Source of the DNA: an uncultured Draconibacterium sp.
GTDB lineage: Bacteria; Bacteroidota; Bacteroidia; Bacteroidales; Prolixibacteraceae
Direction of reading: 5' to 3'
NCBI RefSeq assembly: GCF_963676815.1
Contig: NZ_OY781365.1
Location: 1,646,501 to 1,710,500, forward strand
DNA: 64,000 nt
In this document: in pieces, positions 18,365 to 26,904 of the stretch
How positions within the stretch are numbered: the first letter of the stretch is position 1
How the letters are laid out: each line of letters opens with the position of its first letter
Made by a program: the position numbers and the translations under genes
Notes under the pieces: model-generated
The model's database searches: none
What the model was told of the DNA's origin: nothing
Seen by the model: the letters and a program-made list of their open reading frames with translations, nothing else

Positions 18365-19228
18365 ATGGCGCACGAGTTGAATGGCAGAGAGCGACTGCCG
18401 AAGTGGATGAAGATGAAAATGCCGAAGGGAGAAAGTTATTCGAAGGTAAAGAACCTGGTGAATAAGCATGGTTTGCACACCATTTGCACCAGCGGAAACT
18501 GCCCGAATATTGGCGAATGTTGGAACAGGGGAACAGCCACGTTTATGATTTTAGGAAACATCTGTACCCGAAAATGTAAATTCTGTGCCGTACCAAATGG
18601 AATGCCGCTTGCTCCTGATTTGGAAGAACCGAAAAAACTGGCAGAATCAGTTCGCATTATGGGAGTGAAACACTGTGTTATTACTTCGGTCGACCGTGAT
18701 GATTTGGAAGATCAGGGAGCAGGAATCTGGGCAGAAACCATTCGCGAAGTAAAACGTGTAAACCCGGAAACCAAAATTGAGGTGCTGATTCCTGATTTCA
18801 GAGGAAAAACAGAATTGATACAACAGGTGATTGATGCCGGACCGGATGTGATCTCGCATAACCTGGAAACCACTGAAGAGCGCACTCCGTTTATTCGTTT
18901 TGCTGCAAAATATCGCCGTAGCCTTGAGGTAATTAAATACGTTGCCGACAATTTCGGACGGGCAAAATCGGGCATTATGCTTGGTTTAGGCGAAACTCAC
19001 GAAGATGTGCTAAAAACTATGGACGACTTGCTGGAAGCCGGTTGTAAAGTAATGACCATCGGTCAATACCTGGCTCCAACAACAAAACATATGCCTGTGG
19101 TTGAATACATCGAACCAGAGAAATTTGTTGAATACCGAAACATCGGCATCCGCAAAGGCTTTAAGTTTGTTGAAAGTTCGCCGCTGGTGCGTAGTTCATA
19201 CCGGGCCGAAGAACACGTAAAAGCGTAA
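18365..19228 (+). CDS. lipA: Lipoyl synthase LipA
   Basis: 287 residues, a complete radical-SAM lipoyl synthase. The auxiliary cluster motif is CTSGNCPNIGEC (CX4CX5C, about residues 40-51), the radical-SAM cluster motif CTRKCKFC (CX3CX2C, about 67-74), and the C-terminal RSSYRAEEH supplies the conserved Arg-Ser-Ser-Tyr ligand region. It inserts two sulfurs into octanoyl groups on E2 and GcvH proteins. lipB follows 54 bp downstream on the same strand, so the de novo lipoylation pathway is encoded as a pair. Confidence 0.97.
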   Translation: MAHELNGRERLPKWMKMKMPKGESYSKVKNLVNKHGLHTICTSGNCPNIGECWNRGTATFMILGNICTRKCKFCAVPNGMPLAPDLEEPKKLAESVRIMGVKHCVITSVDRDDLEDQGAGIWAETIREVKRVNPETKIEVLIPDFRGKTELIQQVIDAGPDVISHNLETTEERTPFIRFAAKYRRSLEVIKYVADNFGRAKSGIMLGLGETHEDVLKTMDDLLEAGCKVMTIGQYLAPTTKHMPVVEYIEPEKFVEYRNIGIRKGFKFVESSPLVRSSYRAEEHVKA

Positions 19229-19282
19229 GTTGCACTATCAATCGAATTCAATCTTTTTTCAATCTGATTCAATCTTATAACA

Positions 19283-19951
19283 ATGGCAGATTTTAATTAC
19301 GTCGATCTTGGAATAAAAGAATATAAATCGTGTTGGGATTACCAGGAAGAGCGTCTTCTGGAACTCACCACTCAAAAACGTAGTACCGGCAAACCTACAG
19401 CCGACAATCATTTTATTTTAGTGGAACATCCACATGTATACACACTGGGTAAAAGCGGCGATGAAGCCAATATGATGGCCAATGCCGAATTTTTAAAAAA
19501 GATTGAGGCCACGTATTTCAAGATCAACCGAGGTGGCGATATTACTTACCACGGACCGGGACAACTGGTTGGTTACCCGATTATCGACCTCGAACATTAC
19601 AAAATTGGTGTGCGCGAATACATCGAGCGGATGGAGGACGCCATTATTGCAACGGTTGCCGAATATGGATTGGAAGCTGGAAGAAAAGAAGGTGCTACCG
19701 GCGTGTGGCTCCAACCCGATCATAAAGTACGCGCACGAAAAATTTGTGCCATCGGAGTACGTGTGAGCCGCTATGTAACCATGCACGGTTTTGCGCTAAA
19801 CGTAAACACCGACATGCGTTACTACAATTACATCAATCCATGTGGTTTTGCCTCATCAGCGGTAACTTCCATACAGCAGGAGCTGGGTAAGGAGATTTCG
19901 ATGGACGAGGTGAAGGAAATCGCAAAAAGAAAGTTTAACAAAGCTTATTAA
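19283..19951 (+). CDS. lipB: Octanoyltransferase LipB
   Basis: 222 residues. Conserved LipB motifs are present: RGGDITYHGPGQLVGYPI (about 78-95), the Lys in RKICAIGVRVSRYVTMHGFALNV (about 152) and the catalytic Cys in INPCGFASSAVTS (about 192). It transfers octanoate from acyl carrier protein to lipoyl domains, which LipA then thiolates. It follows lipA by 54 bp and overlaps the tail of the convergent ThyA-like gene by 4 bp at its 3' end. Confidence 0.97.
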   Translation: MADFNYVDLGIKEYKSCWDYQEERLLELTTQKRSTGKPTADNHFILVEHPHVYTLGKSGDEANMMANAEFLKKIEATYFKINRGGDITYHGPGQLVGYPIIDLEHYKIGVREYIERMEDAIIATVAEYGLEAGRKEGATGVWLQPDHKVRARKICAIGVRVSRYVTMHGFALNVNTDMRYYNYINPCGFASSAVTSIQQELGKEISMDEVKEIAKRKFNKAY

Positions 19952-20829
19952 GCGCCGGATTCTTTTATTCGTTTAACAATTTCAACCTCAGCATTATCAT
20001 ACACTTTACGAATTAGCGGGTCGTTAAAATTCATGGTACGCTCTTCGAAAGCCATGTCGTTTATGCGCTCAAAAAGACGTTCTTTTGCGCTGCGAATATC
20101 TTTCCCGTAGATGTGGTACGAATCGGCCTGCCAGTTCATGCGACCAAGCTTTACAGTTTTACCGGTTTTCTCTGCAATTCCGGCAGCCACAACATCTTTA
20201 CTGAACTGAATAAAACCGAACATATTCAGAAATCCGGCATTCCAGGCATCGTTACTCCGGTATCGGATGTTGCTGTTTAACCACCAAATGCCATCTTCGT
20301 CTTCCAGAATGCGATACCACAACGATTGTAAACTTGGCGGATCATCACATTTAAAATCTATGTTGGGCATCCACGTGATCATTTGCGCCTGTCTTGTAAA
20401 CGGTTGTTCAGCCAGCTTATCGATCACATTCTTTATCTGATCAACTTTAAAAGCCCCCACTTCTTTCGATTCTTCGTCCACCAGTTCTTTCCAAACACCA
20501 TAATTTTGCAGGCGCCCGTGGTAAGTGTATTCCGGTCGTTTATCTTCCGGATCGTTCATGTTTTTTACCAGGTGATCTTTCAAACCTTCCAGTTCCAGTA
20601 AATATTCCCGCAGATCATCAACACCTCCGGGAAAAGCCATGTGGATCATCGGATCGATCTCCGGCTCCAGAATCGTCAAATTCATGGTACAGTCGATACT
20701 CAGCGGATCACCCGGCCGGTCGTACTGCGTTTTAAAACGGGTTCCTTTTCCGTACAAATAAATAAGTGCTGTTTCATAGGCTTCGGCCAACGATTTTCCT
20801 GTTACCGATATCACCGGGATATTCTTCAT
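19948..20829 (-). CDS. Thymidylate-synthase-fold protein with Ser at the catalytic Cys position
   Basis: 293 residues of the thymidylate synthase/hydroxymethylase superfamily. RYRSNDAWNAGFLN (190-203) aligns with the E. coli YQRSSD...N phosphate and base-binding segment: Arg191, Ser192, Asp194 and Asn202 keep the exact spacing of R166, S167, D169 and N177. SYHIY (237-241) matches the His-x-Tyr motif. The active-site loop reads CDDPPSLQS, so the position of the catalytic Cys in PPCH is Ser166; the nearest Cys (161) is five residues earlier. Normal nucleophilic attack on dUMP C6 is not expected. It may have a different reaction or be a nucleotide-binding relic. It converges on lipB. Confidence 0.8.
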   Translation of the reverse strand: MKNIPVISVTGKSLAEAYETALIYLYGKGTRFKTQYDRPGDPLSIDCTMNLTILEPEIDPMIHMAFPGGVDDLREYLLELEGLKDHLVKNMNDPEDKRPEYTYHGRLQNYGVWKELVDEESKEVGAFKVDQIKNVIDKLAEQPFTRQAQMITWMPNIDFKCDDPPSLQSLWYRILEDEDGIWWLNSNIRYRSNDAWNAGFLNMFGFIQFSKDVVAAGIAEKTGKTVKLGRMNWQADSYHIYGKDIRSAKERLFERINDMAFEERTMNFNDPLIRKVYDNAEVEIVKRIKESGA

Positions 20830-21053
20830 TTTTGTAAGTTTAAGCTATTCAATTGATCGATCGGTTTTAAAGATAGAAAAAAGGCCAGCGAATGAAACTT
20901 TGGCGTGTATAAAAAATGAATGATCACCGTGAACAATTTATTGAGTTTTGCATTTTTTTAATAAGTCTTCAAATTCTTAGGAATTTATTTACAAAACTTT
21001 TATACTTTTATCCGACTAAATGAATTTAAATTTTAATCTATAACCAATTAACC

Positions 21054-22322
21054 ATGAGTAATAAACCTACTTCAAGAAGAAGTTTCTTAAAAGGTGCGTT
21101 GGCCGCAGGAGCCGGATTCGTTATTGTTCCGCGCCACGTGTTGGGCGGCAACGGATATCTCGCACCATCCGACCAGTTAACAAAAGCAATTATCGGTGTC
21201 GGCTCAATGGGCCGCGGTCATATTCCTTATGAGGGAACGCGCGTTGTAGCCATTTGCGATGTAGATACCGAACACCTGGAACTGGCCAAAAACCTGATCG
21301 ATTACGATGTAAAACAGTTCACCGATTTTAGAGAAGTGTGCCAACTTCCCGAAGTTGATATTGTGCACATTGCCACGCCACCACACTGGCACGGAATTAT
21401 GGCTGTTGAAGCTGCCAAAGCCGGAAAAGACATTTGGTGTGAAAAACCAATGACACGCACCATTGGCGAGGGCAAAAGAGTAGTTGAAGCCGTAAATGCG
21501 CATGGCCGCATGTTCAGGCTGAACACCTGGTTCCGTTTTAAAGATCAGTTTTACGGACTGGGAACGGATGTGAAACCACTGAAAAAAGTAATTGACAGTG
21601 GCATTCTAGGATGGCCACTAAAAGTTACGGTTAGCGGAATTACCGGCTACAACTGGAAATTCTACTGGCAAGGTAAATACAACTTGGCTCCACAACCGGT
21701 ACCAAAAAATCTTAATTACGATATGTGGTTGGGGCCTGCGCCTTACAAACCATACAATGTTGAGCGCGTTCATGCCAATTTCCGCGGCTACTGGGATTAT
21801 GATGGCGGCGGATTAGGGGATATGGGACAACACTACCTCGACCCGGTTCAATACATGCTGGGCAAAGACGATACCAGCCCGGTAAAAATTGAGGTTGACG
21901 CACCGCAACAACATTATGATGCAGTGGGAACATGGCGGCGTGTAACATATACTTATGCTGATGGATGCCAGATCATTCTCGATGGTGAGAACCGCGACAA
22001 AGATGCAGCCTACATTGAAGGCCCCAACGGCAAGATCTACCAGGGCTTCCGCTCGGATATTCCAAACCTGCAAAGCTTTATTAAAACCTTACCTGATCCT
22101 GAACCTCAGATCGGTATCTTTTCTGAATCGGTGAAAACACGTAAGAAGTTTGCACTGAACGAGACCAACGGATTCCGGTCGGCCACGCTTGTAAACCTTG
22201 GTATTACAGCAGTTCGATTGGGACGCACATTGCATTTCGATCCCGAAAAACTGGAGTTCATTGATGATGAAGGTGCAAACCGTCTGATCAATCAGCCAAT
22301 GCGCGCACCGTGGACGATCTAA
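21054..22322 (+). CDS. Gfo/Idh/MocA-family oxidoreductase with Tat signal
   Basis: 422 residues. The N-terminus has a twin-arginine signal, SRRSFLKGALAAGAGFVIVP, so it is folded in the cytoplasm and exported. The NAD(P)-binding fold follows (AIIGVGSMGRGH, about 45-56), then CEKPMTRTIGEG (catalytic Lys, about 133-144) and the C-terminal substrate domain with GGGLGDMGQHYLDP (about 250). Such enzymes oxidise sugars or form 3-keto sugars. The DUF1080 protein gene starts 38 bp downstream; DUF1080 proteins act on 3-keto-glycosides, so both probably serve one periplasmic glycoside-processing pathway. Confidence 0.9.
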   Translation: MSNKPTSRRSFLKGALAAGAGFVIVPRHVLGGNGYLAPSDQLTKAIIGVGSMGRGHIPYEGTRVVAICDVDTEHLELAKNLIDYDVKQFTDFREVCQLPEVDIVHIATPPHWHGIMAVEAAKAGKDIWCEKPMTRTIGEGKRVVEAVNAHGRMFRLNTWFRFKDQFYGLGTDVKPLKKVIDSGILGWPLKVTVSGITGYNWKFYWQGKYNLAPQPVPKNLNYDMWLGPAPYKPYNVERVHANFRGYWDYDGGGLGDMGQHYLDPVQYMLGKDDTSPVKIEVDAPQQHYDAVGTWRRVTYTYADGCQIILDGENRDKDAAYIEGPNGKIYQGFRSDIPNLQSFIKTLPDPEPQIGIFSESVKTRKKFALNETNGFRSATLVNLGITAVRLGRTLHFDPEKLEFIDDEGANRLINQPMRAPWTI

Positions 22323-22360
22323 AGGATTAATTATTAAGGATTATTGATAAAGAAAAAACA

Positions 22361-25300
22361 ATGAAAAAATATATAGTTCAAATAACAACGATCCTGTTGC
22401 TGGCGTGCATGAGCATGGCCGGAATGGCGCAGGATAACCGAACACTCGACACCAAAGTTGCAGATGTGCTGGCACAAATGCCAACCAAAAATCTCACTCA
22501 CCGCGACAAAGCGATGAACGAAATCTTTTTGATGGGCAACGAAGGTTATCAGAAACTGGCCGCGCAACTTGTTCCACTAGGTACCGGCGACGACACCGCC
22601 GTGCGATTTGCACTAAACAGTTTTTCGCGTTATGCCAGTCAGTTTGGCAAAAACGAAGAACGTGCTTTTGCCGAAGAGAACCTTTTAAAAGCCCTTAGCA
22701 CTGCAAGCGATGTTGAGGTGAAAACTTATCTTCTGAATCAACTAAACCTCGTTGCCGGCGAAAAAACCGTTGAGCAGGTAAAATATTATTTAACAGATGC
22801 GCAGCTGGCAGAACCGGCAGCACAAACTATTCTGTCGACTGAAGATCCAAAAACAGCAGAAGTATTTCTTGCTGCTTTCCCTAAAACTGAAGGCAATACA
22901 CAAATGACAATTGTTCGGGCTTTGGGAAGGTTAAAATGCAAACGCGCCGTTTCGCTGATTACGCCATTAATAAGTGTAGATAATGAACCGATGCAAAAAA
23001 CTGCACTGGCTGCACTGGCAAATATCGGATCTGCTGATTCGTATAAAACTTTGCTGAACGCGGCATCTGATGTAGATTTTAACTACGATGCAACTAATGT
23101 AGCCGAAGCATTTCTTACCTACACCAATCGTTTGGGCGAGCAAAACGAACTGGAATTAATGGAAAAAGCTTGCAAGGCTATTTTTAAAGCCAATTCAGCA
23201 AGCGATCACCTGCACAATTATTCAACTGCGCTTAGCCTTTACGCCAAGTATTTGGGTTATGAAGCCACTCCACTATTACTGGAAGCTGTCGAATCTCCTG
23301 ACAAAGCTTTCCGCTACTCGGCTTTGAATATTGCCGAAAACCTGGGTGGTGTTGCCGACACGCGTAAATGGATTGCAAAAGCCGAAACAGCTAATCCGGA
23401 GGTTAAAGCAGAGATCATCGACATGTTGGGAAGACGTGGTTGCGAGCAGGCAAACGATTTTGTTTTGGCGAGCCTTAATTCGGGTGCTGAAGTTGTTCGC
23501 ACCGAAGCCGTAGTTGCTTTGGCAAAACTTCAGGGCAATGATGCCATCCCAACATTAACGGCACACCTGGTACAGGGAAAAGATATTGAAGCAACAAAAG
23601 AGGTGCTGAACACGCTGCTCGACAAAGACCATTTATACCTGATTTCAGGAAATCTGGACGAATCAACCGGAAAAACCAAGGCAGCTTTTATCGATCTTAT
23701 CGGAGCGAAAGCCGGTTCTCAATATTTTAATGAAATATTAGCCGCCACTTCTTCGTCAGATGCAGATGAGAAAACAGCTGCATTTGCCGCACTGAAACAA
23801 GTTTCTTCTTACGAAAATACCGACGCATTGTTAAAGTTGTTGCTTGCAGTTTCTGAGCCTTCTGAAATTACAGAAACACAACTTGCATTGATGGCAGCGG
23901 TTGAGGGTGTTGCTGAAGAACAAAAATCCAATGGTAAAGTCTTAAGCGCTATTAAACAATCCAATAAAAAAGCGCGACTGTTCCCAATTCTTCCAACCAT
24001 TGGAGGCGAAACAGCACTTGAAACCGTTACCGGATATTTCAATACATCAAGCGGAGAGCAAAAAGAAGCTGCATTTACCGCATTAACAAACTGGCAGGAT
24101 TATGCCGCCTCGAAGCCATTATTCGAAATTTGCAAATCGGGTAACACAACATTTAGTGAGCCTGCATTCGAAAGTTTCGTTCGAATGGTTGCCGGTGCAA
24201 ATCTGCCCGACGATCAGAAACTATTGCAATACCGCAAGATCATGGAATTCGCATCGTCAGCCGACGACCAGAAAAACGTGATAGCTGCAATCGGACGCCT
24301 GAGAACATTCCTTTCGCTGGTTTACCTGGAGCAATACCTGGAAGAAGATGAGCATACAGCAACAGCTTCGCGAGCCATTATGAATATTGCCATGCCAAAC
24401 AGTGAAGGAGAAGGTGGTTTAACGGGTGACATTGTTCGTCGAATTCTGGGTAAAGCGGAACAAACTTTATCGGGCGAAGAAAGTGCTTATGACAAAATCA
24501 ATATTCAGAATTACCTGAAAGCTATGCCAAAAGACAAAGGTTACGTTTCGATGTTTAACGGTAAAAACCTGGACGGCTGGCAAGGTATGCTTTTGGATGG
24601 CAACCCGATAAAGATTGCTAAACTCAGCGACGCAGAACGGGCCAAAGAACAGGAGGCAGCGGATATTAAGATGGCTGAGAACTGGAGCGTAAAAGATGGA
24701 ATGATCATTTTTAACGGAAAAGGCGCTAACCTTGTTTCGAAGAATATTTACAAGGATTTTGATATGATCGTTGACTGGCGAATCAGCAAAAAAGGCGACA
24801 GCGGCATTTACCTGCGCGGAGCACCGCAAGTACAGGTTTGGGATACCTCGCGTGTTGAAGTGGGAGCCCAGGTTGGTTCGGGCGGCTTGTACAACAACAA
24901 TCCCGACAATGTGCGTGATCCATTACTGGTAGCCGACAATCCAATTGATGAATGGAACACTTTCCGAATAACAATGGTAGGCGAAAATGTAACCGTTTAC
25001 CTGAATGGCGAGCTGGTAGTTGACAACATAAAAATGGACAACTACTGGGACCGCAGCATTCCAATTTTTAGCGAAGGAACTATCGAGCTTCAGGCACACG
25101 GCAACGAACTGGCTTTCCGCGATGTATATGTTCGTGAGATAAAAACTGAAGAAATTGGCCTGACACAGGAAGAAATAGACGAAGGATTTGTTTCGCTTTT
25201 TAACGGTAAAAACCTGGATGGCTGGCAGGGAAACAAAACGGATTATTATGCCGAAAATGGTGAGCTGGTGGTAAATCCTAAAATGGGTGGCCACGGAAAC

Positions 25301-25762
25301 CTTTTCACCGAAAAAGAATACAGTGATTTTAATTTCCGCTTTGAATTTAAACTTACTCCGGGCGCCAATAATGGTCTGGGTATCCGTGCTCCTCTTGAAG
25401 GTGATGCTGCTTATGTTGGCATGGAATTACAAATTCTGGATAACACTGCACCTGTTTATGCCGACCTGGAAGAATACCAATACCACGGATCGGTTTATGG
25501 AACCATTCCTGCAAAACGTGGGTTTTTAAATCCGGTTGGTGATTGGAATACCGAGGAAGTAATTGTAAAAGGCAGCAAAATAAAGGTCATTCTCAATGGT
25601 GAGGTAATCCTCGACGGCGACATTACCGATGCCCGCAACAACGGGACAAAAGATGGCAAAGATCACCCGGGTTTAAATCGAGAAAAAGGTTATACCGGAT
25701 TCCTGGGACATGGCTCGGAATTATGGTTCCGGAACATACGAATCAAAGATCTGAGCGAATAA
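22361..25762 (+). CDS. HEAT-repeat protein with two C-terminal DUF1080 (3-keto-disaccharide hydrolase-type) domains
   Basis: 1133 residues with a signal peptide (1-24, ending GMAQ). Residues about 60-700 are alpha-helical HEAT-like repeats. Two DUF1080 concanavalin-like domains follow: the first from GYVSMFNGKNLDGWQG (about 725-920), the second from GFVSLFNGKNLDGWQG (about 942-1130). The near-identical openings show tandem duplication of the domain. Known members hydrolyse 3-keto-glycosides made by Gfo/Idh/MocA dehydrogenases, and such a gene lies 38 bp upstream. The HEAT part may bind a partner or polysaccharide. The transcript ends at the hairpin at 25790-25833. Confidence 0.9.
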   Translation: MKKYIVQITTILLLACMSMAGMAQDNRTLDTKVADVLAQMPTKNLTHRDKAMNEIFLMGNEGYQKLAAQLVPLGTGDDTAVRFALNSFSRYASQFGKNEERAFAEENLLKALSTASDVEVKTYLLNQLNLVAGEKTVEQVKYYLTDAQLAEPAAQTILSTEDPKTAEVFLAAFPKTEGNTQMTIVRALGRLKCKRAVSLITPLISVDNEPMQKTALAALANIGSADSYKTLLNAASDVDFNYDATNVAEAFLTYTNRLGEQNELELMEKACKAIFKANSASDHLHNYSTALSLYAKYLGYEATPLLLEAVESPDKAFRYSALNIAENLGGVADTRKWIAKAETANPEVKAEIIDMLGRRGCEQANDFVLASLNSGAEVVRTEAVVALAKLQGNDAIPTLTAHLVQGKDIEATKEVLNTLLDKDHLYLISGNLDESTGKTKAAFIDLIGAKAGSQYFNEILAATSSSDADEKTAAFAALKQVSSYENTDALLKLLLAVSEPSEITETQLALMAAVEGVAEEQKSNGKVLSAIKQSNKKARLFPILPTIGGETALETVTGYFNTSSGEQKEAAFTALTNWQDYAASKPLFEICKSGNTTFSEPAFESFVRMVAGANLPDDQKLLQYRKIMEFASSADDQKNVIAAIGRLRTFLSLVYLEQYLEEDEHTATASRAIMNIAMPNSEGEGGLTGDIVRRILGKAEQTLSGEESAYDKINIQNYLKAMPKDKGYVSMFNGKNLDGWQGMLLDGNPIKIAKLSDAERAKEQEAADIKMAENWSVKDGMIIFNGKGANLVSKNIYKDFDMIVDWRISKKGDSGIYLRGAPQVQVWDTSRVEVGAQVGSGGLYNNNPDNVRDPLLVADNPIDEWNTFRITMVGENVTVYLNGELVVDNIKMDNYWDRSIPIFSEGTIELQAHGNELAFRDVYVREIKTEEIGLTQEEIDEGFVSLFNGKNLDGWQGNKTDYYAENGELVVNPKMGGHGNLFTEKEYSDFNFRFEFKLTPGANNGLGIRAPLEGDAAYVGMELQILDNTAPVYADLEEYQYHGSVYGTIPAKRGFLNPVGDWNTEEVIVKGSKIKVILNGEVILDGDITDARNNGTKDGKDHPGLNREKGYTGFLGHGSELWFRNIRIKDLSE

Positions 25763-25789
25763 TCAATCAATTCTCAACAGAATAGTTCG

Positions 25790-25833
25790 AAAGCGATAGT
25801 CTCACTCCGGGTGAGGTTATCGCTTTTCTTTTT
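25790..25833 (+). terminator. Intrinsic terminator of the oxidoreductase/DUF1080 operon
   Basis: AAAGCGATA pairs with TATCGCTTT, and the inner CTCAC pairs with GTGAG around TCCGG, followed by TTCTTTTT on the plus strand. It lies 28 bp after the stop codon. Confidence 0.85.
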
Positions 25834-25856
25834 CACAAAACCGTATCTCCCTAATA

Positions 25857-26220
25857 AATAAGGCTGCTGCAGCGGTGCAATTGGCCAGCAAACTTTTTTG
25901 TACCCTTGCCGCAGCGCTGCAACAAGCAAAAAAATATTATGGATTGCTTCCCGCAGCTGTGTAACACACCAGAAATTTTTGTGGAAGGCTTCCTGCAGCT
26001 GTGTAACAGGCATATATTTTTGTGGCGCCCCTCACGCAGGGCTGCAACATAGGTCCAATATTCGTTAGACCCCTCTCGCAAGATTGCAACATGGGTCTAA
26101 ACTTTATGGATTGCCTGTTGCAGAGCTGCGGCAAAGGAAAAATAATTATGGATTGCTAAATGCGACCATGCAACACAGGCAAAACAATTGTGCACGGCGG
26201 CTTACAGTCGTGAAACAAAG
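25857..26220. repeat. Degenerate 42-bp tandem array, nine units
   Basis: The core TGCAACA (variants TGTAACA, TGCAATT, TGCGGCA, TGAAACA) starts at 25876, 25918, 25960, 26002, 26043, 26085, 26127, 26169 and 26211: a period of 42 bp at every step except one of 41. Units share CCxGCAGxxxTGCAACA followed by an A/T-rich half that often ends ATTATGGATTGC, but no two units are identical. All three minus-strand frames are open for long parts of the array because the period is a multiple of three. I take it as non-coding: no start, signal or composition supports a gene. It fills the gap between the operon terminator and the phnA-like gene. Confidence 0.85.
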
Positions 26221-26261
26221 ATGCCATCTTTCTACATAAAGTAAAAAAAGATGGCATCTTT
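26217..26261 (-). terminator. Terminator of the PhnA-like gene
   Basis: Perfect 15-bp inverted repeat, AAAGATGCCATCTTT at 26217-26231 and AAAGATGGCATCTTT at 26247-26261, around a 15-nt A/T-rich loop, 18 bp after the phnA-like stop. Each arm is itself almost palindromic. It borders the 42-bp array directly, and the last array unit runs into the left arm. Confidence 0.7.
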
Positions 26262-26278
26262 CGTGTTAACAGTTTTGT

Positions 26279-26854
26279 TTAGTTCTTCTTCACATACTGT
26301 GTAAGAATAACGATCTGTTGACCACTTACTTTCCCCTCAATTTGCTCCGGATTATCGTGAACCAGCGAAATGTTTCGTACAGCAGTTCCACGTTTTGCAG
26401 TAAATCCACCACCTTTTACATTCAAATCCTTAATCAGAACAACAGTGTCGCCGGCCTGTAAAACAGCGCCGTTGCTGTCGAGGTGTTTTACCACATCATC
26501 GGGATCGATTCCTTCGCCGGTTGCTTCTGCCCACTCTTTAGTTTCCTCATCAAGGTAGAGCATATCAAGCAGGTCTTGTGGCCAGCCTTCAGCTTTCAGG
26601 CGGTTTAACATTCTCCAGGCTACTACCTGAACGGCAGGAACCGTGCTCCACATACTGTCGTTTAAACAACGCCAATGGTTGGCATCCATCGTCTCCGGAT
26701 CATTAATCTGACCAGAGCAGGTTGCACAAATATAAATGCTGTCTTTTTCGCTTTCCTGGGTTGCCGGCGGCACGGTATATACTCCCAGATTATCTTCTGA
26801 TCCGCATAATTCACAAACCGAAGTGCGTTTTTGCAATTCTCTTTCTATACTCAT
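26279..26854 (-). CDS. PhnA/YjdM-family zinc-ribbon protein
   Basis: 191 residues. A zinc ribbon at the N-terminus has paired cysteines CELC (about 14-17) and CATC (about 43-46). The C-terminal part, GDTVVLIKDLNVKGGG-F-AKRGT at about 137-160, is the PhnA beta-barrel signature. PhnA was named from the phosphonate operon of E. coli but is not required for C-P bond cleavage; the molecular role is unsettled. It is a single gene with its own terminator, 50 bp from the end of trpS on the same strand. Link to the phosphate genes further right is not supported by position. Confidence 0.87.
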   Translation of the reverse strand: MSIERELQKRTSVCELCGSEDNLGVYTVPPATQESEKDSIYICATCSGQINDPETMDANHWRCLNDSMWSTVPAVQVVAWRMLNRLKAEGWPQDLLDMLYLDEETKEWAEATGEGIDPDDVVKHLDSNGAVLQAGDTVVLIKDLNVKGGGFTAKRGTAVRNISLVHDNPEQIEGKVSGQQIVILTQYVKKN

Positions 26855-26904
26855 TTTCTTATTTTATTGTCACTTCGGTCTTCCGACTCCTGACTTCTTT
26901 CTTC

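Noticed and set aside
25774..26134. Open minus-strand frames over the 42-bp array (up to 79 codons, 14-residue period)
   Set aside because: All three frames are open in places simply because the period is a multiple of three; no signal, no conserved composition and no start context favour one, so they are not called as genes.
25857..26220. 42-bp array as a CRISPR array
   Set aside because: The units have no invariant repeat alternating with unique spacers, no unit is identical to another, and no cas gene is in the window.
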